Shown: positions 9,101 to 18,329 of the stretch, one piece after another | How the letters are laid out: each line of letters starts with the position of its first letter | Position numbering within the stretch: the first letter of the stretch is position 1 | Source of the DNA: Trichostrongylus colubriformis | Taxonomy: Eukaryota; Nematoda; Chromadorea; Rhabditida; Trichostrongylidae | Assembly: GCA_963978905.1 (NCBI GenBank) | Contig: OZ022258.1 | Coordinates: forward strand, 29,702,716 to 29,766,715 | Reading direction: 5' to 3' | DNA: 64,000 nt | Made by a program: the position numbers and the translations under genes | The notes under the pieces: generated by a model | Seen by the model: the letters and a program-made list of their open reading frames with translations, nothing else | What the model was told of the DNA's origin: nothing | Database searches by the model: none

Positions 9101-11802
9101 AACTAAGAATAATATCTTCTCACGACTCCGTTTGAATTATTGGCCAGAAAAGCGCTGCCGACAAAATCGCGCTGTAATTATTTTGTAAAGGAGAGCGAAG
9201 TAGCAATCCTTCCTGCTCAGTTTCACCGCATTTTCCGAAGATCGCTTGCCACAATATACGGATCATCCATGCGACTAAGAATAATCAGCTTACGTTTTAT
9301 TTTTGAGCCCCCTTCCGTGCTCTCACGAAAAGCGATTTTGCCACCCACAGAATGCGCTTACTGTTTACTTGCTCTTCATATGTAAGCAGAAGTGGAATTG
9401 TTTAGAAAGGACACCAAAATATCTCGACAAAGTCGAACCTCGTAGTCGGGAAATCTTTCAAGTTTCTGAAGAATCAGGAATGGTTCAAAAAATGGGATCA
9501 CAGTGAGGTTCCTTATAAAGTAGAAACTGTTTTCGCTTTAGTTGTAAGGAAAGGACTACCACACAATATCATGGGAAAAATGACATGAAAATAGTTAAAT
9601 TAACAAATGACATTTCTCACCGTCGCTTGAAATTCCTCGTGGCAAAATTTGGGTGATATCCATACGCAATACGTCAAGATATAGGATACGTTTAACGCGA
9701 TTATCCACCACCCTCTTCATCTGCTTATTCACCCGTCTCCATTTGACGACATCGAACGGAGAGGAATAGTCAAATATGAGGTTCCTGCAAGAAAATGACA
9801 TTACTGTATTCGTCACATCACGTGGATGCAGTCTGAACTACATAAATTTCCTCACTTGTTTGAATGCATGTCGGTTTCATCAAATGCAGGACAATTATCT
9901 CATTCAGCATTCAACTTCAGCTACATATCAATTAACCAAGATGTAATTAATACGTGTTCACTTATATATTTGGCTTATTTTTCAATTCGTTGGACGGAGG
10001 TGGTGTAGTGACAGGTGGCGCGCACCCCACTCCTTATGGTGAGGGGATCAAATCTCGCACCAACGCCCGCCCAGGCCAACCACGCCTTCCATCCCTCCGT
10101 GGTCTGCAAATTGGTACCAGATTCGTCTGGTAGGATAAAAGCACTGACTTGTACACTGGCTGGTCACCGCAAGACATTGTATGAGCCACATCACCTTCAC
10201 CAGCTATCACGTTCTGAATGGAACTAAAATGTGCGACACATCCCAGGAAGGGGTTGATTGACTCCAAAAACTTTATCCTCTTTCTTTTATTTTTTAAATT
10301 TAATTGCTGGTAATGCTCTTTTCGAACCAAGAATTTCTGCGGTGGGTTCTACTGAAGGCTGCAGCTCTCGCCAGCAGTTCAGGTGCATTCTTATTAAGAT
10401 TAGACAGGAAACTTGCGCAAACTAGCCGTGTTCCGCAATACACTTCGAAATTTTTAGTAACACACAGCGAGCTGTCGTATTTCAAACAATCAAACGAAAA
10501 AATAGAAACATATACATTTGATCAAATCCGTTGCTAATTAGCAAAGGACTGACTGAGGAAGCCCTTGAAATCCGATCACACACCGGCTGTTCAAATCATC
10601 CTCGGAGATCAACATTGCTTTTGTTTTCGTCAACAAAAAAGCGGTGATCGAGTTCCGTTTGAACTGATGACGTACGGGTCGTGGAACTTACTCGCTTATC
10701 TTGGCAATGAGAACATTGCAAAAGTGGACTGCGACAACACCATCACCTTTCCGGAGTAAGGCCGAAGTTGGACGAATGGAGAAATCAAATCACTGACGAT
10801 ACGCTGACCATAGGATATCCTTCTTAAAAATTCGGTACTGCCTGAAGGAATGCTGGACGGTCGAGACTGATGAGATTCATATCAATTTCCCCTCTCAGTC
10901 GAATCACAGGAAATCTCGGCCTTTGTCACGGAACTTGTCGAGTGGGACACTGTTTGCCACTTAAATGCCTACCGCACCGCTTCTTCCAATACCGCCACTG
11001 ATAAGAGTTACAAGAGGTGTAGGCACCTATAAGATGAGCCACGCATGAAGGCGCCTTCCGCCATCGTAGAGACGAAAATACGCGACAAGTAGTACTACAG
11101 GCTATCCTTCTGGAGGGTTTTTGCAGGAAAAGTCGAAAATGTGACTGGTCTACCTTTTACACATTCTCATATTTCTGAGTGTACGGTAGCAGCTGAGCGG
11201 CTCAAAGGAATGGTCCACGGAAAAATGAGTTTTTATGTTACCCATATAATTATGTTGTATTCGCCTAATGCGGGCCGCATGCAAAGTTCCACACGAAAAA
11301 TGTGAATCCGGCTAAGATACAGCACCACAAAGTCTTGGCCGGGTGGGCGGAGCCTCCGAGTAGGTGCCCACCCCGTCGTCCGCAGCGGTCGGAGAGCACT
11401 GTAGGAACAGAAAGTTACGTAAACAGTTTCACTCTCCGTTTTCAACCGCGGGGGACGATGAGACGGGGCTTTCCCTCAGAAGCTCCGCCTTGATCACCTC
11501 GAAACTCGTCCGATACCAGGAGTATTCAGTTTTCTTGAATGACCTTCCCGAAAACACATATAAGCGACTACAACCATTCCACATACAAATACTGTATCAT
11601 TCCAAATCAAACGCTAGAGTCACCATTTCCATCTATTTTTTCAAAAACTGAGAATAATTTAGCTACTTACCAAACATTATCAGGAAACTCGAAGGCGGAT
11701 GCTTGCTTTTCTTGAAGTTTCTTTTTTGATATTGAGCGAATTTTCATGTCTTTCTCAGCGTTGAGCTTAGCGAATAACTTCCGGAGTTTAGTACTGAGCA
11801 TT
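3137..11802 (-). CDS. F-box domain protein, four exons
   Basis: Exons (minus strand): 11802-11671, 9784-9621, 3925-3768, 3358-3137. All junctions are AG/GT and every phase matches, giving 225 codons from the ATG at 11801 to TGA. Exon 1 is lysine-rich; FEFPDNVW at its end joins NLIFDYSSPFDVVKWRRVNK in exon 2 to make an F-box (residues ~37-70), the motif that binds Skp1 in SCF ubiquitin ligases. Exon 4 (TVPQLRRMRRLGVYHIPATL, then LQVFRLSII) looks like leucine-rich repeat, the usual substrate-binding part. At 224 residues it is short for the family. The ATG lies one base after a TTCCAG acceptor, so exon 1 may be spliced-leader trans-spliced. Introns 1 and 2 are 1.9 and 5.7 kb and full of transposons. 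Exons 1-2 are strong; the join to exons 3-4 rests on phase and splice sites, and small exons near 9.1-9.5 kb could be missing. Confidence 0.65.
5044..5701 (+). mobile_element. Non-autonomous TIR element, CTCACAAGGG family, most complete copy
   Basis: This ~0.65-kb unit starts with ACAAGGGAAGGACCCC and ends with the inverted terminus GGTATCCTTCCCTTGTGAG. It matches the reverse-oriented copy at 1130-1797 over most of its length. Halves of the same element lie at 157-300 and 5925-6090. The interior codes for nothing recognisable. It sits in the second intron of the F-box gene. The terminal inverted repeats and four copies make it a MITE-like family; no superfamily could be assigned. Confidence 0.75.
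5800..5897 (-). repeat. tRNA-like SINE-type unit
   Basis: On the minus strand this contains an A-box-like GGCTCAGTGGTAGTGC, then GGAGGGTTTGCTCCCC in the position of a B box and T arm, followed by a tail AGTGCGAAATTTTTTGCATT. The same order of a degenerate tRNA-like head and a GCAAATTTTTGCATTTTTC-like tail recurs at 54040-54165. The B box is not canonical, so this is a tRNA-derived repeat or decayed tRNA copy rather than a functional tRNA gene. Confidence 0.45.
5925..6090 (-). mobile_element. Partial CTCACAAGGG-family element
   Basis: This is the reverse complement of the first ~150 bp of the element at 5044-5701. It shares GAGAATCGTTTTGCAAATTT, the TTCGAATACAGATTCGAGAT block and the terminus GGGGTCCTTCCCTTGTGAG. 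It is in inverted orientation relative to that copy, about 0.2 kb away. The other end is missing. Confidence 0.65.
6085..6690. repeat. 145-147 bp tandem satellite with terminal cap
   Basis: The marker CAGAGTCCCAGC (CACAGTCCCAGC in the last unit) recurs at 6144, 6289, 6436 and 6583, giving three complete units of 145-147 bp plus a partial unit on each side. Each unit holds GCTGCGACGCGAGA, the TTATCAGCCCTTATCAG block and a pyrimidine-rich stretch. After the last marker the array ends in GAATTTCGTGATAGACGG, a (GACGGACA)-type run and AAATATAGTAAGGATA. Versions of this ending cap the arrays near 51.9 kb and 63.4 kb. It sits in the long F-box intron, directly against the Tc1-like element. Confidence 0.85.
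6693..8233 (-). mobile_element. Tc1-like transposon, full length but decayed
   Basis: The left terminal repeat is CAGTAGCGCTCGAAAGTC followed by TTCGGCCAAA, preceded by TA. The right end is a damaged reverse complement (GGCCGAAGACTTTTATACAC, then TGTA). The element is about 1.54 kb, the usual size for the Tc1/mariner superfamily. The interior encodes a broken transposase on the minus strand. Its outer ~200 bp match both ends of the shorter elements at 8236-8726 and 21591-22091, so it looks like the parent form of those derivatives. Confidence 0.85.
7086..7660 (-). pseudogene. Tc1-like transposase pseudogene
   Basis: Minus-strand frames give recognisable Tc1-family pieces in order: NPFLTHRNSRAK and ARRHLT (the conserved region before the first catalytic aspartate), then a broken GMRYVRR-like stretch, KHTELTVKHGGGSV and FHCMLW, then degraded sequence where the DxxPKHT and SPDLNPIEHLW motifs belong (a shifted frame gives LNQIEH). 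Several frameshifts and stops separate the pieces. The family catalyses cut-and-paste transposition into TA sites through a DDE triad; this copy cannot make an active enzyme. The N-terminal helix-turn-helix part is not clear. Confidence 0.8.
8236..8726. mobile_element. Tc1-derived MITE (491 bp) abutting its parent
   Basis: Inverted termini are CAGTAGCGCTAAAAGTCTTC and its reverse complement ending GAGCGCTACTG, flanked by TA on both sides (8234-8235 and 8727-8728). The outer segments match the ends of the Tc1-like element at 6693-8233 while the transposase interior is absent, so it is an internal-deletion derivative. It begins one TA after the parent's right end. Confidence 0.9.
9996..10300 (+). 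mobile_element. tRNA-derived SINE
   Basis: A tRNA-like head carries TAGTGACAGGTGG (A-box-like, 10006-10018) and GGATCAAATCTC (B-box-like, about 10044-10055). A unique body follows (TTGGTACCAGATTCGTCTGG and AGCTATCACGTTCTGAATGG), with a T/A-rich tail ending CTTTCTTTTATTTTTTAAAT. This order of Pol III promoter head, body and simple tail is diagnostic of SINEs. It lies in the first intron of the F-box gene, opposite in orientation to the gene. Confidence 0.7.
11204..11491 (+). mobile_element. Truncated foldback element (AAAGGAAT family)
   Basis: The sequence starts AAAGGAATGGTCCACGG and tracks the first ~290 bp of the complete foldback element at 44954-45378. Shared blocks are GATACAGCACCACAAAGT, GGAACAGAAAGTTACGTAAA and the central ACTCTCCGTT region. 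The outer right arm is missing, so the palindrome is incomplete. It lies in the first intron of the F-box gene. Confidence 0.75.
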
Positions 11803-11820
11803 CTGGAATGGGACATAAAC
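11803..11820 (-). other. Possible trans-splice acceptor of the F-box gene
   Basis: Read on the minus strand, this is a pyrimidine-containing tract ending TCCCATTCCAG, directly followed by A and the ATG. An acceptor placed one base from the start codon, with no coding exon found upstream, fits nematode spliced-leader addition. An ordinary cis intron with an upstream non-coding exon is the alternative. Confidence 0.4.
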
Positions 11821-14180
11821 AATTTTTTGGAACACAAACAAGAGTTACTCGCTCTATAGTACAACGAAGATTGGTAGCTTACTGACAAACAAGACGATAT
11901 TACGCAAAAAGAAAGCAACAAAAATCAAGAGAGAAAATAAAGAACACAGAGAGCAATGGAGGGATGATGAAGATCTAAGAAGAAAAAGAATACTCATGTG
12001 CATGTTTCGCTTGACGTGCCATGCACTTCTTATTTATTGCAATTCGTCGATGTGACTCAGAGTTTACGTGCAGAACACCATATTGAACTGTTTCAATGAT
12101 GTCCATGAAATCATTACATTTTGAAACTGGCACAGTGAAAAGCTAGCGAACAAAAAAGGCATGGCAAGGATGGACTGGATGCAATGCTGGCTGTAATGGC
12201 TACTGAGCAAAATTTTTCCGGGCTCAGAACGCGCCGTGCACTAATCCTTAAGTCCAGATAATAAGTGCGTTTGGGTGTCATCCTCAACCAAATGGTGAGG
12301 AGAAGAAATTGGAATGTGGTGTGGAATGTCTACTCTAACAGCTGCAGCTGGCAATAGCTAAGCGTAGAAATAGATGAGGCTGATCAAGCTACAGAGCAGG
12401 TGCGAACTACAGCTGTTCTGAAAAAGTTCAGGATGGGTATGGAAATCTGGAGATAAGGAAAAATCATCTTAGTTCTTCTGGGGAGTTGTTTTTAGAGAAA
12501 GAAATCAAAAAATGAAGCTTCTCACCTCACTCACCTTGTAAAAAACCATAAGAAAATGCCTAACATATATAGGAGGGTAATAAAATTGTAACAAAAAATA
12601 GGACGAGTTTCTCACTGCCACCAGAAGATAAAGTGGCTGATCCTGTCATCCTCATTCGATCAAAGTTGAAAAAAAGCCAAGTATTGCGGATTACCTAGAG
12701 TGTCCGGTGTTGATGAAAACACCGCGGTTCGTCTGATCGGAGGCGAAACGAGCCACTTAATTTACACATTAACGTCAATTGTTTTCAAAACTTTTATTCT
12801 CTCTTTTCTTAGAGATGAATCAGCTCGATACAAAAGTTTTTATGTGGAAATATCAATAGGTGCAGGCCATACAATACTGATGACCGACAAATCTGGAAAA
12901 CAATAAAGTAGTACTGCGAAAAGTCACAGTACGGCCACCTTCGCAGCCAACGCTATGCATAGATGGCTGTGTAGATGACAGTGAAGGCAAGCGCGGGCGG
13001 TTCCAGTCAACCTCTACGGGGGCGTGGCATCCCGAATGCCATGCACCCCCGTACATCAGTTATTCCACGAATCTTGACTATGTTATCATTGGCACGTAAC
13101 CCGGACCTGGAATGGGTCAATGGCAGAGTTGATAAGAAAGCCCGCATGAAGAGAGTACATCATATCAGGACTGTGCAAACGACCTTTTCCGTTTTAGAAA
13201 CATCTTTTCCTAATGTTTTGGGGAATTGTGGAATCACTCTAAACTTCCAGAATATACAACGTACTTTGCAAAGCGAATCATATCCGTGTAGCTGACCATT
13301 TAATGTGATATACTGCATGTGCCGCTATGGTAACGCTAAGTAAACAGCCAATGTTTGCTGAAAAATCAACGCTTAACTACACTACCAATTGAACGTCATG
13401 TTGAAACACGCCATGCATTCATCTTCAACTTGAAGTTGTGAAGGTATGACCGCACATTTCAGCGAAGTTGTGAAGGTATGACCGCACGTTTCAGCCATAC
13501 TACACCACATAGCGCCTATAAGGCGATTGATCTGGCATGTGGAAATTTTTGGAGAACTCTAGTATTTTAATAATCGTGAAAAAACGGGAAGCACGGCTGG
13601 CTAAAACAGTAACCGAGCCTGCGAATTGCGAGCGCGTTGGCTTCTGTAGCCGTTGGTTTGCATAAGAAAAAAGGTTTCCTTGATCTTTTGAAAAACCTTT
13701 GCAGGAAATTTTGTGAAATTTTCGCAAAAATTCCATATTTACAGAGATACAGTAACTTGTAAAGAATGAAAAAATGATCAGTGATGTAGGAATAATCGTG
13801 CCGTGAATCGCATAGGAATGCCCGATTTGTGCAGCGCTTTTATATGAGAGCACGTCGACCAAATATGCTAAGCCGATCAACCACTGATGGTCGGACCCGG
13901 CGACGAAACCCCGAGCGTGTTTTTCGAAATCACGCGGCGTCGAGGTGGGCGAAAAACTGAAGTTTGGACGATTATTCCCCTCTCAAAAACACGAGGACGA
14001 AATATTTTTCACAGCGAATTTTTTAGAATTTAGAAGAATAAATTAACATCCACATAGTGGACAAATTTCACTCAATGGGAACCACTTCCTCACAAAATGA
14101 GAAGAGTAATCAGGGGAAGATGTGAAGAAATCTCAGCTGTGTTCTACAGCCTACGGTTCACTGATATCCATATATCACGA
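11821..14180. other. Interval without a supported gene; small hairpin and duplication
   Basis: No exon could be assembled. There is a near-perfect hairpin at 13016-13052 (arms ACGGGGGCGTGGCAT and ATGCCATGCACCCCCGT around CCCGA) and a direct duplication of a 32-bp unit at 13432-13495 with one mismatch. The first few hundred bases may hold the promoter of the F-box gene, but I see no specific site. Confidence 0.5.
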
Positions 14181-14213
14181 AAATGAATATCTACGTGGAA
14201 ACAGGAGGGCCCT

Positions 14214-14587
14214 CTAAGAAATTCGAATTCCTCCTAAGCGGCAACATGGTACTACGATTGTCAAGACAAGGATTTCGTCGCTCGGGTCGTATAGTGAGGC
14301 TGGATGTGCTTCAGGAAACTCACAGGAGACGGGAATCACTCCCATATGGCCGCTCAACAACGACAGGGTGCCGCGTTGTGCCATTTCAGATAATGATCTC
14401 CATAAAATGGTACACTTTCCTCGCAATGCAAACACCCATTCAACAAGTGTTCTCTCGAGTGGAATGCAGAGATGTCGAGACAAAGAAAAGAAAACAAGGG
14501 CAACGTCAAGGCCATAGAGCAGAATCTTTCGCCGATCACGTTTTTAGGATTTTTTGCGCAAGCATTCAGAAAATCGGTCGATAGCAA
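14214..14587 (-). other. Overlapping open frames, unassigned possible coding remnant
   Basis: Two minus-strand frames are open for 77-89 codons. One contains C-x2-C-x9-H-x4-H spacing (CLHCEESVPFYGDHYLKWH), which could be a degenerate zinc finger, but the frame stops eight residues later. The neighbouring frame continues with no clear motif. I cannot find a convincing acceptor and donor pair, so this is either a frameshifted remnant or chance. No function is assigned. Confidence 0.2.
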
Positions 14588-17500
14588 GCAGAGTCACAAG
14601 TGGATTTTCGGGATCCAGAAAGCATACGATTAGACAGGTTATGATAGCCGATGGTATGCTATGGGGCTATCGGTAAAGCGTAAGTTCCGACGGGTTGAAT
14701 CATGGTAGGGCAACACACTAGACGCATCATTTTTGCCAGGATTCACCATATCGCTGACATTCCACTGAAATCATACACGATGGAAGGCGTGTGGGGCAAG
14801 CCTATGGAGCGATCGTTCATACGAGGGATCAACTTAGACTAGGTAATATCTCACTGGGACTATGCATAAGCGGTTTCGGCAGCTGTATCGCTTAGGTGCG
14901 ATTCAAGATGTCGTATAACAAGTTCAAAATTTTGACTGAGTTGCGGAAAAACATCTCACATGGATGTTTCCAAAGAGAGGAATGCATGGCGTATCCAGTC
15001 ACGAAACTGTCCACACCTATAACTATATTTACTGCGGGTCAACATTTGGTATGAATGCAAGAAAGCTAACCTTATGACCTGAAGGTGCATCTTAAGAGGA
15101 GCCTGGGCAAGAGGAATCTCAAGCACAAAGAACAATATCGAGAATGAGAATAATATTTTGTAATGAAAGTACGACAGTAGCAAGAAAGTAGAAAAGGTGT
15201 CTTGTAGTCAAAAATTTCTAAAAGCAAGAAAACATCAGCGGGCAGAATCAAAAAAGCTGCAGGGACTGTACTCATTTTCCGAGCGATGGCAAACGTGGAG
15301 ATCAAAACTGCGCGCGACATTGGTAGCGTTACCAGTAAGCAGCTGGCCATTCCATTCATCATGCAAACAAAAAATCCCAAAATTGTATCTGAAAATTAAA
15401 ATAGTAAAACATAGCTGATTAAACAAGACCCATGAACTATCATTTTGACAAAATCCCACAAAAAATGGGTCACGCAATCGCAGACGCATTCGGTGCAACT
15501 GAACAAAGATCGAAGTTTCGAAGGCTGCAAGTCGTTATTCAGGCGGAATACGTTCTAAAGCCAGAGCAATTTAACTGGTAATCGAGCGCGCGGCGCATAC
15601 CAAAGGGACAAGTTCTGTGTAATCACATCACTGAGAGTTCTCCGGTCTTTTCCTTGAGCAGCAGCAAAGATGGAGCGGATGAATGCACGGGAAAATTGTG
15701 TTAGATAATGTTAAAACAATACATTGAGTCTAATGCACTTGATATCCTACCTCCAGCATACAAATATGTATACACACATATATATAGAAATATGGGAGGA
15801 TCCTGGCACTCGGCCAGCCCGTACACGTCATAAGTGTACGTAGTGCATGAGGACCATCATGCTGAGCAATGGTTCTGTAATGAGCTATCTGTTTTTTGTT
15901 AATCGAACTCTCAAAGAAGGCTGCGCTTTCCACGACTGGTTCGACACCTTTGTGCGTAGTAAGAAAGTTAGAAGAGACGTTTTTCTGTGAAAAAGTGGAA
16001 TGCCTAAAGTGGTTTTTGAAAAAGAAGGACATGAACGGGGACAACAGGTCTAAACTTCCGTGAATAAGTAATGTTACACCATGAGGTTCCATGGTCACAT
16101 TGCCTTTTCGGAGTCTGTAACTCGGAAATTGTAGGAGGGATCGTATTTTTGGAAATTATTTTGGAAATCTTCGAAAACCCTTTAATTTGAAGCAATTTTT
16201 GGATCGATGAGATGATGTTCAAAAAGGCCGTCAATCGATAAGCACACTTAATGCTAGGTAACTCGATGCAATGCTTTGATTGTCGACTGAGGCCCTTTTC
16301 TGAGAAGACACGTCGAGTATACTGACAGTTAACACCAAAAGCACGAAGACTGCAAGGTCGTACGGCTGGAAAATTTCCCTCGACACTGTGGTTGACGGTA
16401 CAAAGTACTCAAGGTGTGGTATTAGGTTGTAAGGAAATTTCTTTCCGGTTCGCGCGTTCACAAAATGAATTTCAATCTCGAAGCGCGTCAACATGAATCA
16501 ACCGGCATATTGCGCTCCTTTAATAGACAGGAAGTTTCCCTCTTTAGATATTTTTTCCTTAGGATGCCACAAGGTATTCGAATCATTAGCGAAATTTTAA
16601 AGTACAGCGAATATAGCACTTTTTGGCTGACTTCACTTCACAAGTTCTTGTTTGGTCGAATCCCAGCGAAGGCTACCACAAATGTGAATACTGCAAAGGA
16701 AGGAGGTGTGGCAGTGGATGAAACAGTTTGTCTTCGGTTTCGGAAGTACAGAAACGAGAATGAGTTGCGAATTAATTGATCAAATCTTCAACTAAAACGG
16801 CAAAAACGATGAGCGTTAATACTTGTAGTAGGTACCTAAAAGTATTGACTCCCCTAGCCCAAATGTGATTCACCACCTCGAGTACATTTTATTCGAAAAA
16901 ACCCAAAAATGGATGCTGCGCGATACCTCGGAGCAGCCATGCGCGAGCACATTTTCCAGGAATTGTCTACTAGTATTGAAGCAGCTGGTGAAGCCCATAG
17001 TCGTCCATCATCAGTTCTTTTTTGATTTCGCGCAATATAAATCGTCAGCCATTCATCAAAATGACATATGCAAGTATACATAATGTTGCCGAAAGTGTAA
17101 CAAATCGAGTGGTGCTTATTCTGTGGGAAAAGATGCAGTCGGGGCCGAGTTATTATCTCCTGAAGATGAAATTGCGCCAACCGGTCAAAACATACTATAC
17201 AACCTAATAGGCGGAATAAGCTACACTTTTTACAGTATTTCCTTTCTACCACTCCGAAGACTGAATCCCCCAATTTTAATTAGTACTGAATGTATGGGTA
17301 ATTAAGGAAGTCAGAGCGCGATCGTATAGCGAGCCAAAAAGCGCCGTTGCCCACTTCTGCGAGCGTGCGTATGGAAGATAAGTGGTTAGGAGGAGGGTAG
17401 CCGAGGGGTGAAATTACGAAGCAAGCAATGAGGGTGTAGCCGGGAGATTACTGTGTCAGATAGCAGCACAAAGATTACACCCTCGCACTTTTGGAAGGCA

Positions 17501-17732
17501 TGTCATTTAAGGTCACAAGCTCAATCGCATATTGCGCATTTGCCATTTTATGAAACCAAACAACATCACTGTCCGCCTCTCTATAAACCAGAAAACATTT
17601 GAAAACCCTATAATCCTGCCACGCGAGGCACTCTATTCAGAATATAGCCACTGTTTTTGAGCCCTTCATTGTAACCGGGAAGCATTCAAAAACGAAACCT
17701 TCGCAGCAGTTCGTGGCAGTAATAAAAGGGAT
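14588..17732. other. Interval without a supported gene
   Basis: Both strands carry several open frames of 60-140 codons here, but none shows a recognisable family or a phase-consistent exon chain. A minus-strand frame at 16231-16494 contains a hydrophobic segment (YDLAVFVLLVLTVSILDV) preceded by charged sequence. It could be an exon of a membrane protein, but no second exon was found. Confidence 0.4.
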
Positions 17733-18139
17733 GTGATTAACTGGGGAGCGAAATGTAGCATTGGAAACCAAGTCGCTATTGCTTCTATAGCGCTGATGAT
17801 GAGATCACCGGCAAAGGGTGACCGCAAAGATAGAATTCACGAAATTTTTGATGACGTCATTTCTGGGTATCGAAGAGCACAACAAGAAGCTGAGGTAATT
17901 CACGGACCACCCGAAGACATTCAAGGTTAAAGACATAGCAAATTCAAATCATAGTTTCGATTATACGTGGTTACCATACGTGCGCTTCTGTGACGAGTTA
18001 TTTTGATGATTTATCTGAAGAGGAGGGGCAAAGTATCTATAGTTTTCGGCACCCACTGACGCGAGCCAGTGGTCAGGCTATGAACCATTGTCTATCCGGG
18101 CAGACCAAGCCATCATTCTCTGCAGAGTCAGTGGATTAG
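17733..18139 (+). other. Possible coding exons, unassigned
   Basis: An open frame to 17930 reads like real protein in its second half (RKDRIHEIFDDVISGYRRAQ and QEAEVIHGPPEDIQG). There is an acceptor-like TTCTATAG near 17802 and a donor-like GAG/GTAATT about 36 bases before the stop. A second open stretch follows an ATCATAG acceptor, in another frame, and includes SYFDDLSEEEGQSIYSF before a stop near 18139. Phases across the obvious 60-bp intron do not match this second frame, so no gene model was accepted. Confidence 0.3.
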
Positions 18140-18329
18140 TACCGTGGTGGTTTGGGACGATGAAACACTGACGTGTCCATCGTTCTGTCTACAGTCAGTG
18201 CAGATGGATGCCAAATCGAGGGTAAAAACCCTAAACTGGACATTGACTAACATCCGCAAATCATAGTGGGGATCACATCTCATCTGGATCTTTCTAAAAA
18301 ACGAAGGCGAAGTACATGGCGTATACAAG

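Noticed and set aside
9100..9480. Extra exons of the F-box gene (for example LERFPDYEVRLCRDI after an ATTCTTCAG acceptor)
   Set aside because: The best acceptor gives the wrong phase after exon 2, and the direct join to the exon at 3925 is already in phase.
16231..16494. Possible polycystin/TRP-like membrane exon
   Set aside because: Charged segment followed by one hydrophobic helix is suggestive, but similarity is weak, splice sites are poor and no second exon was found.
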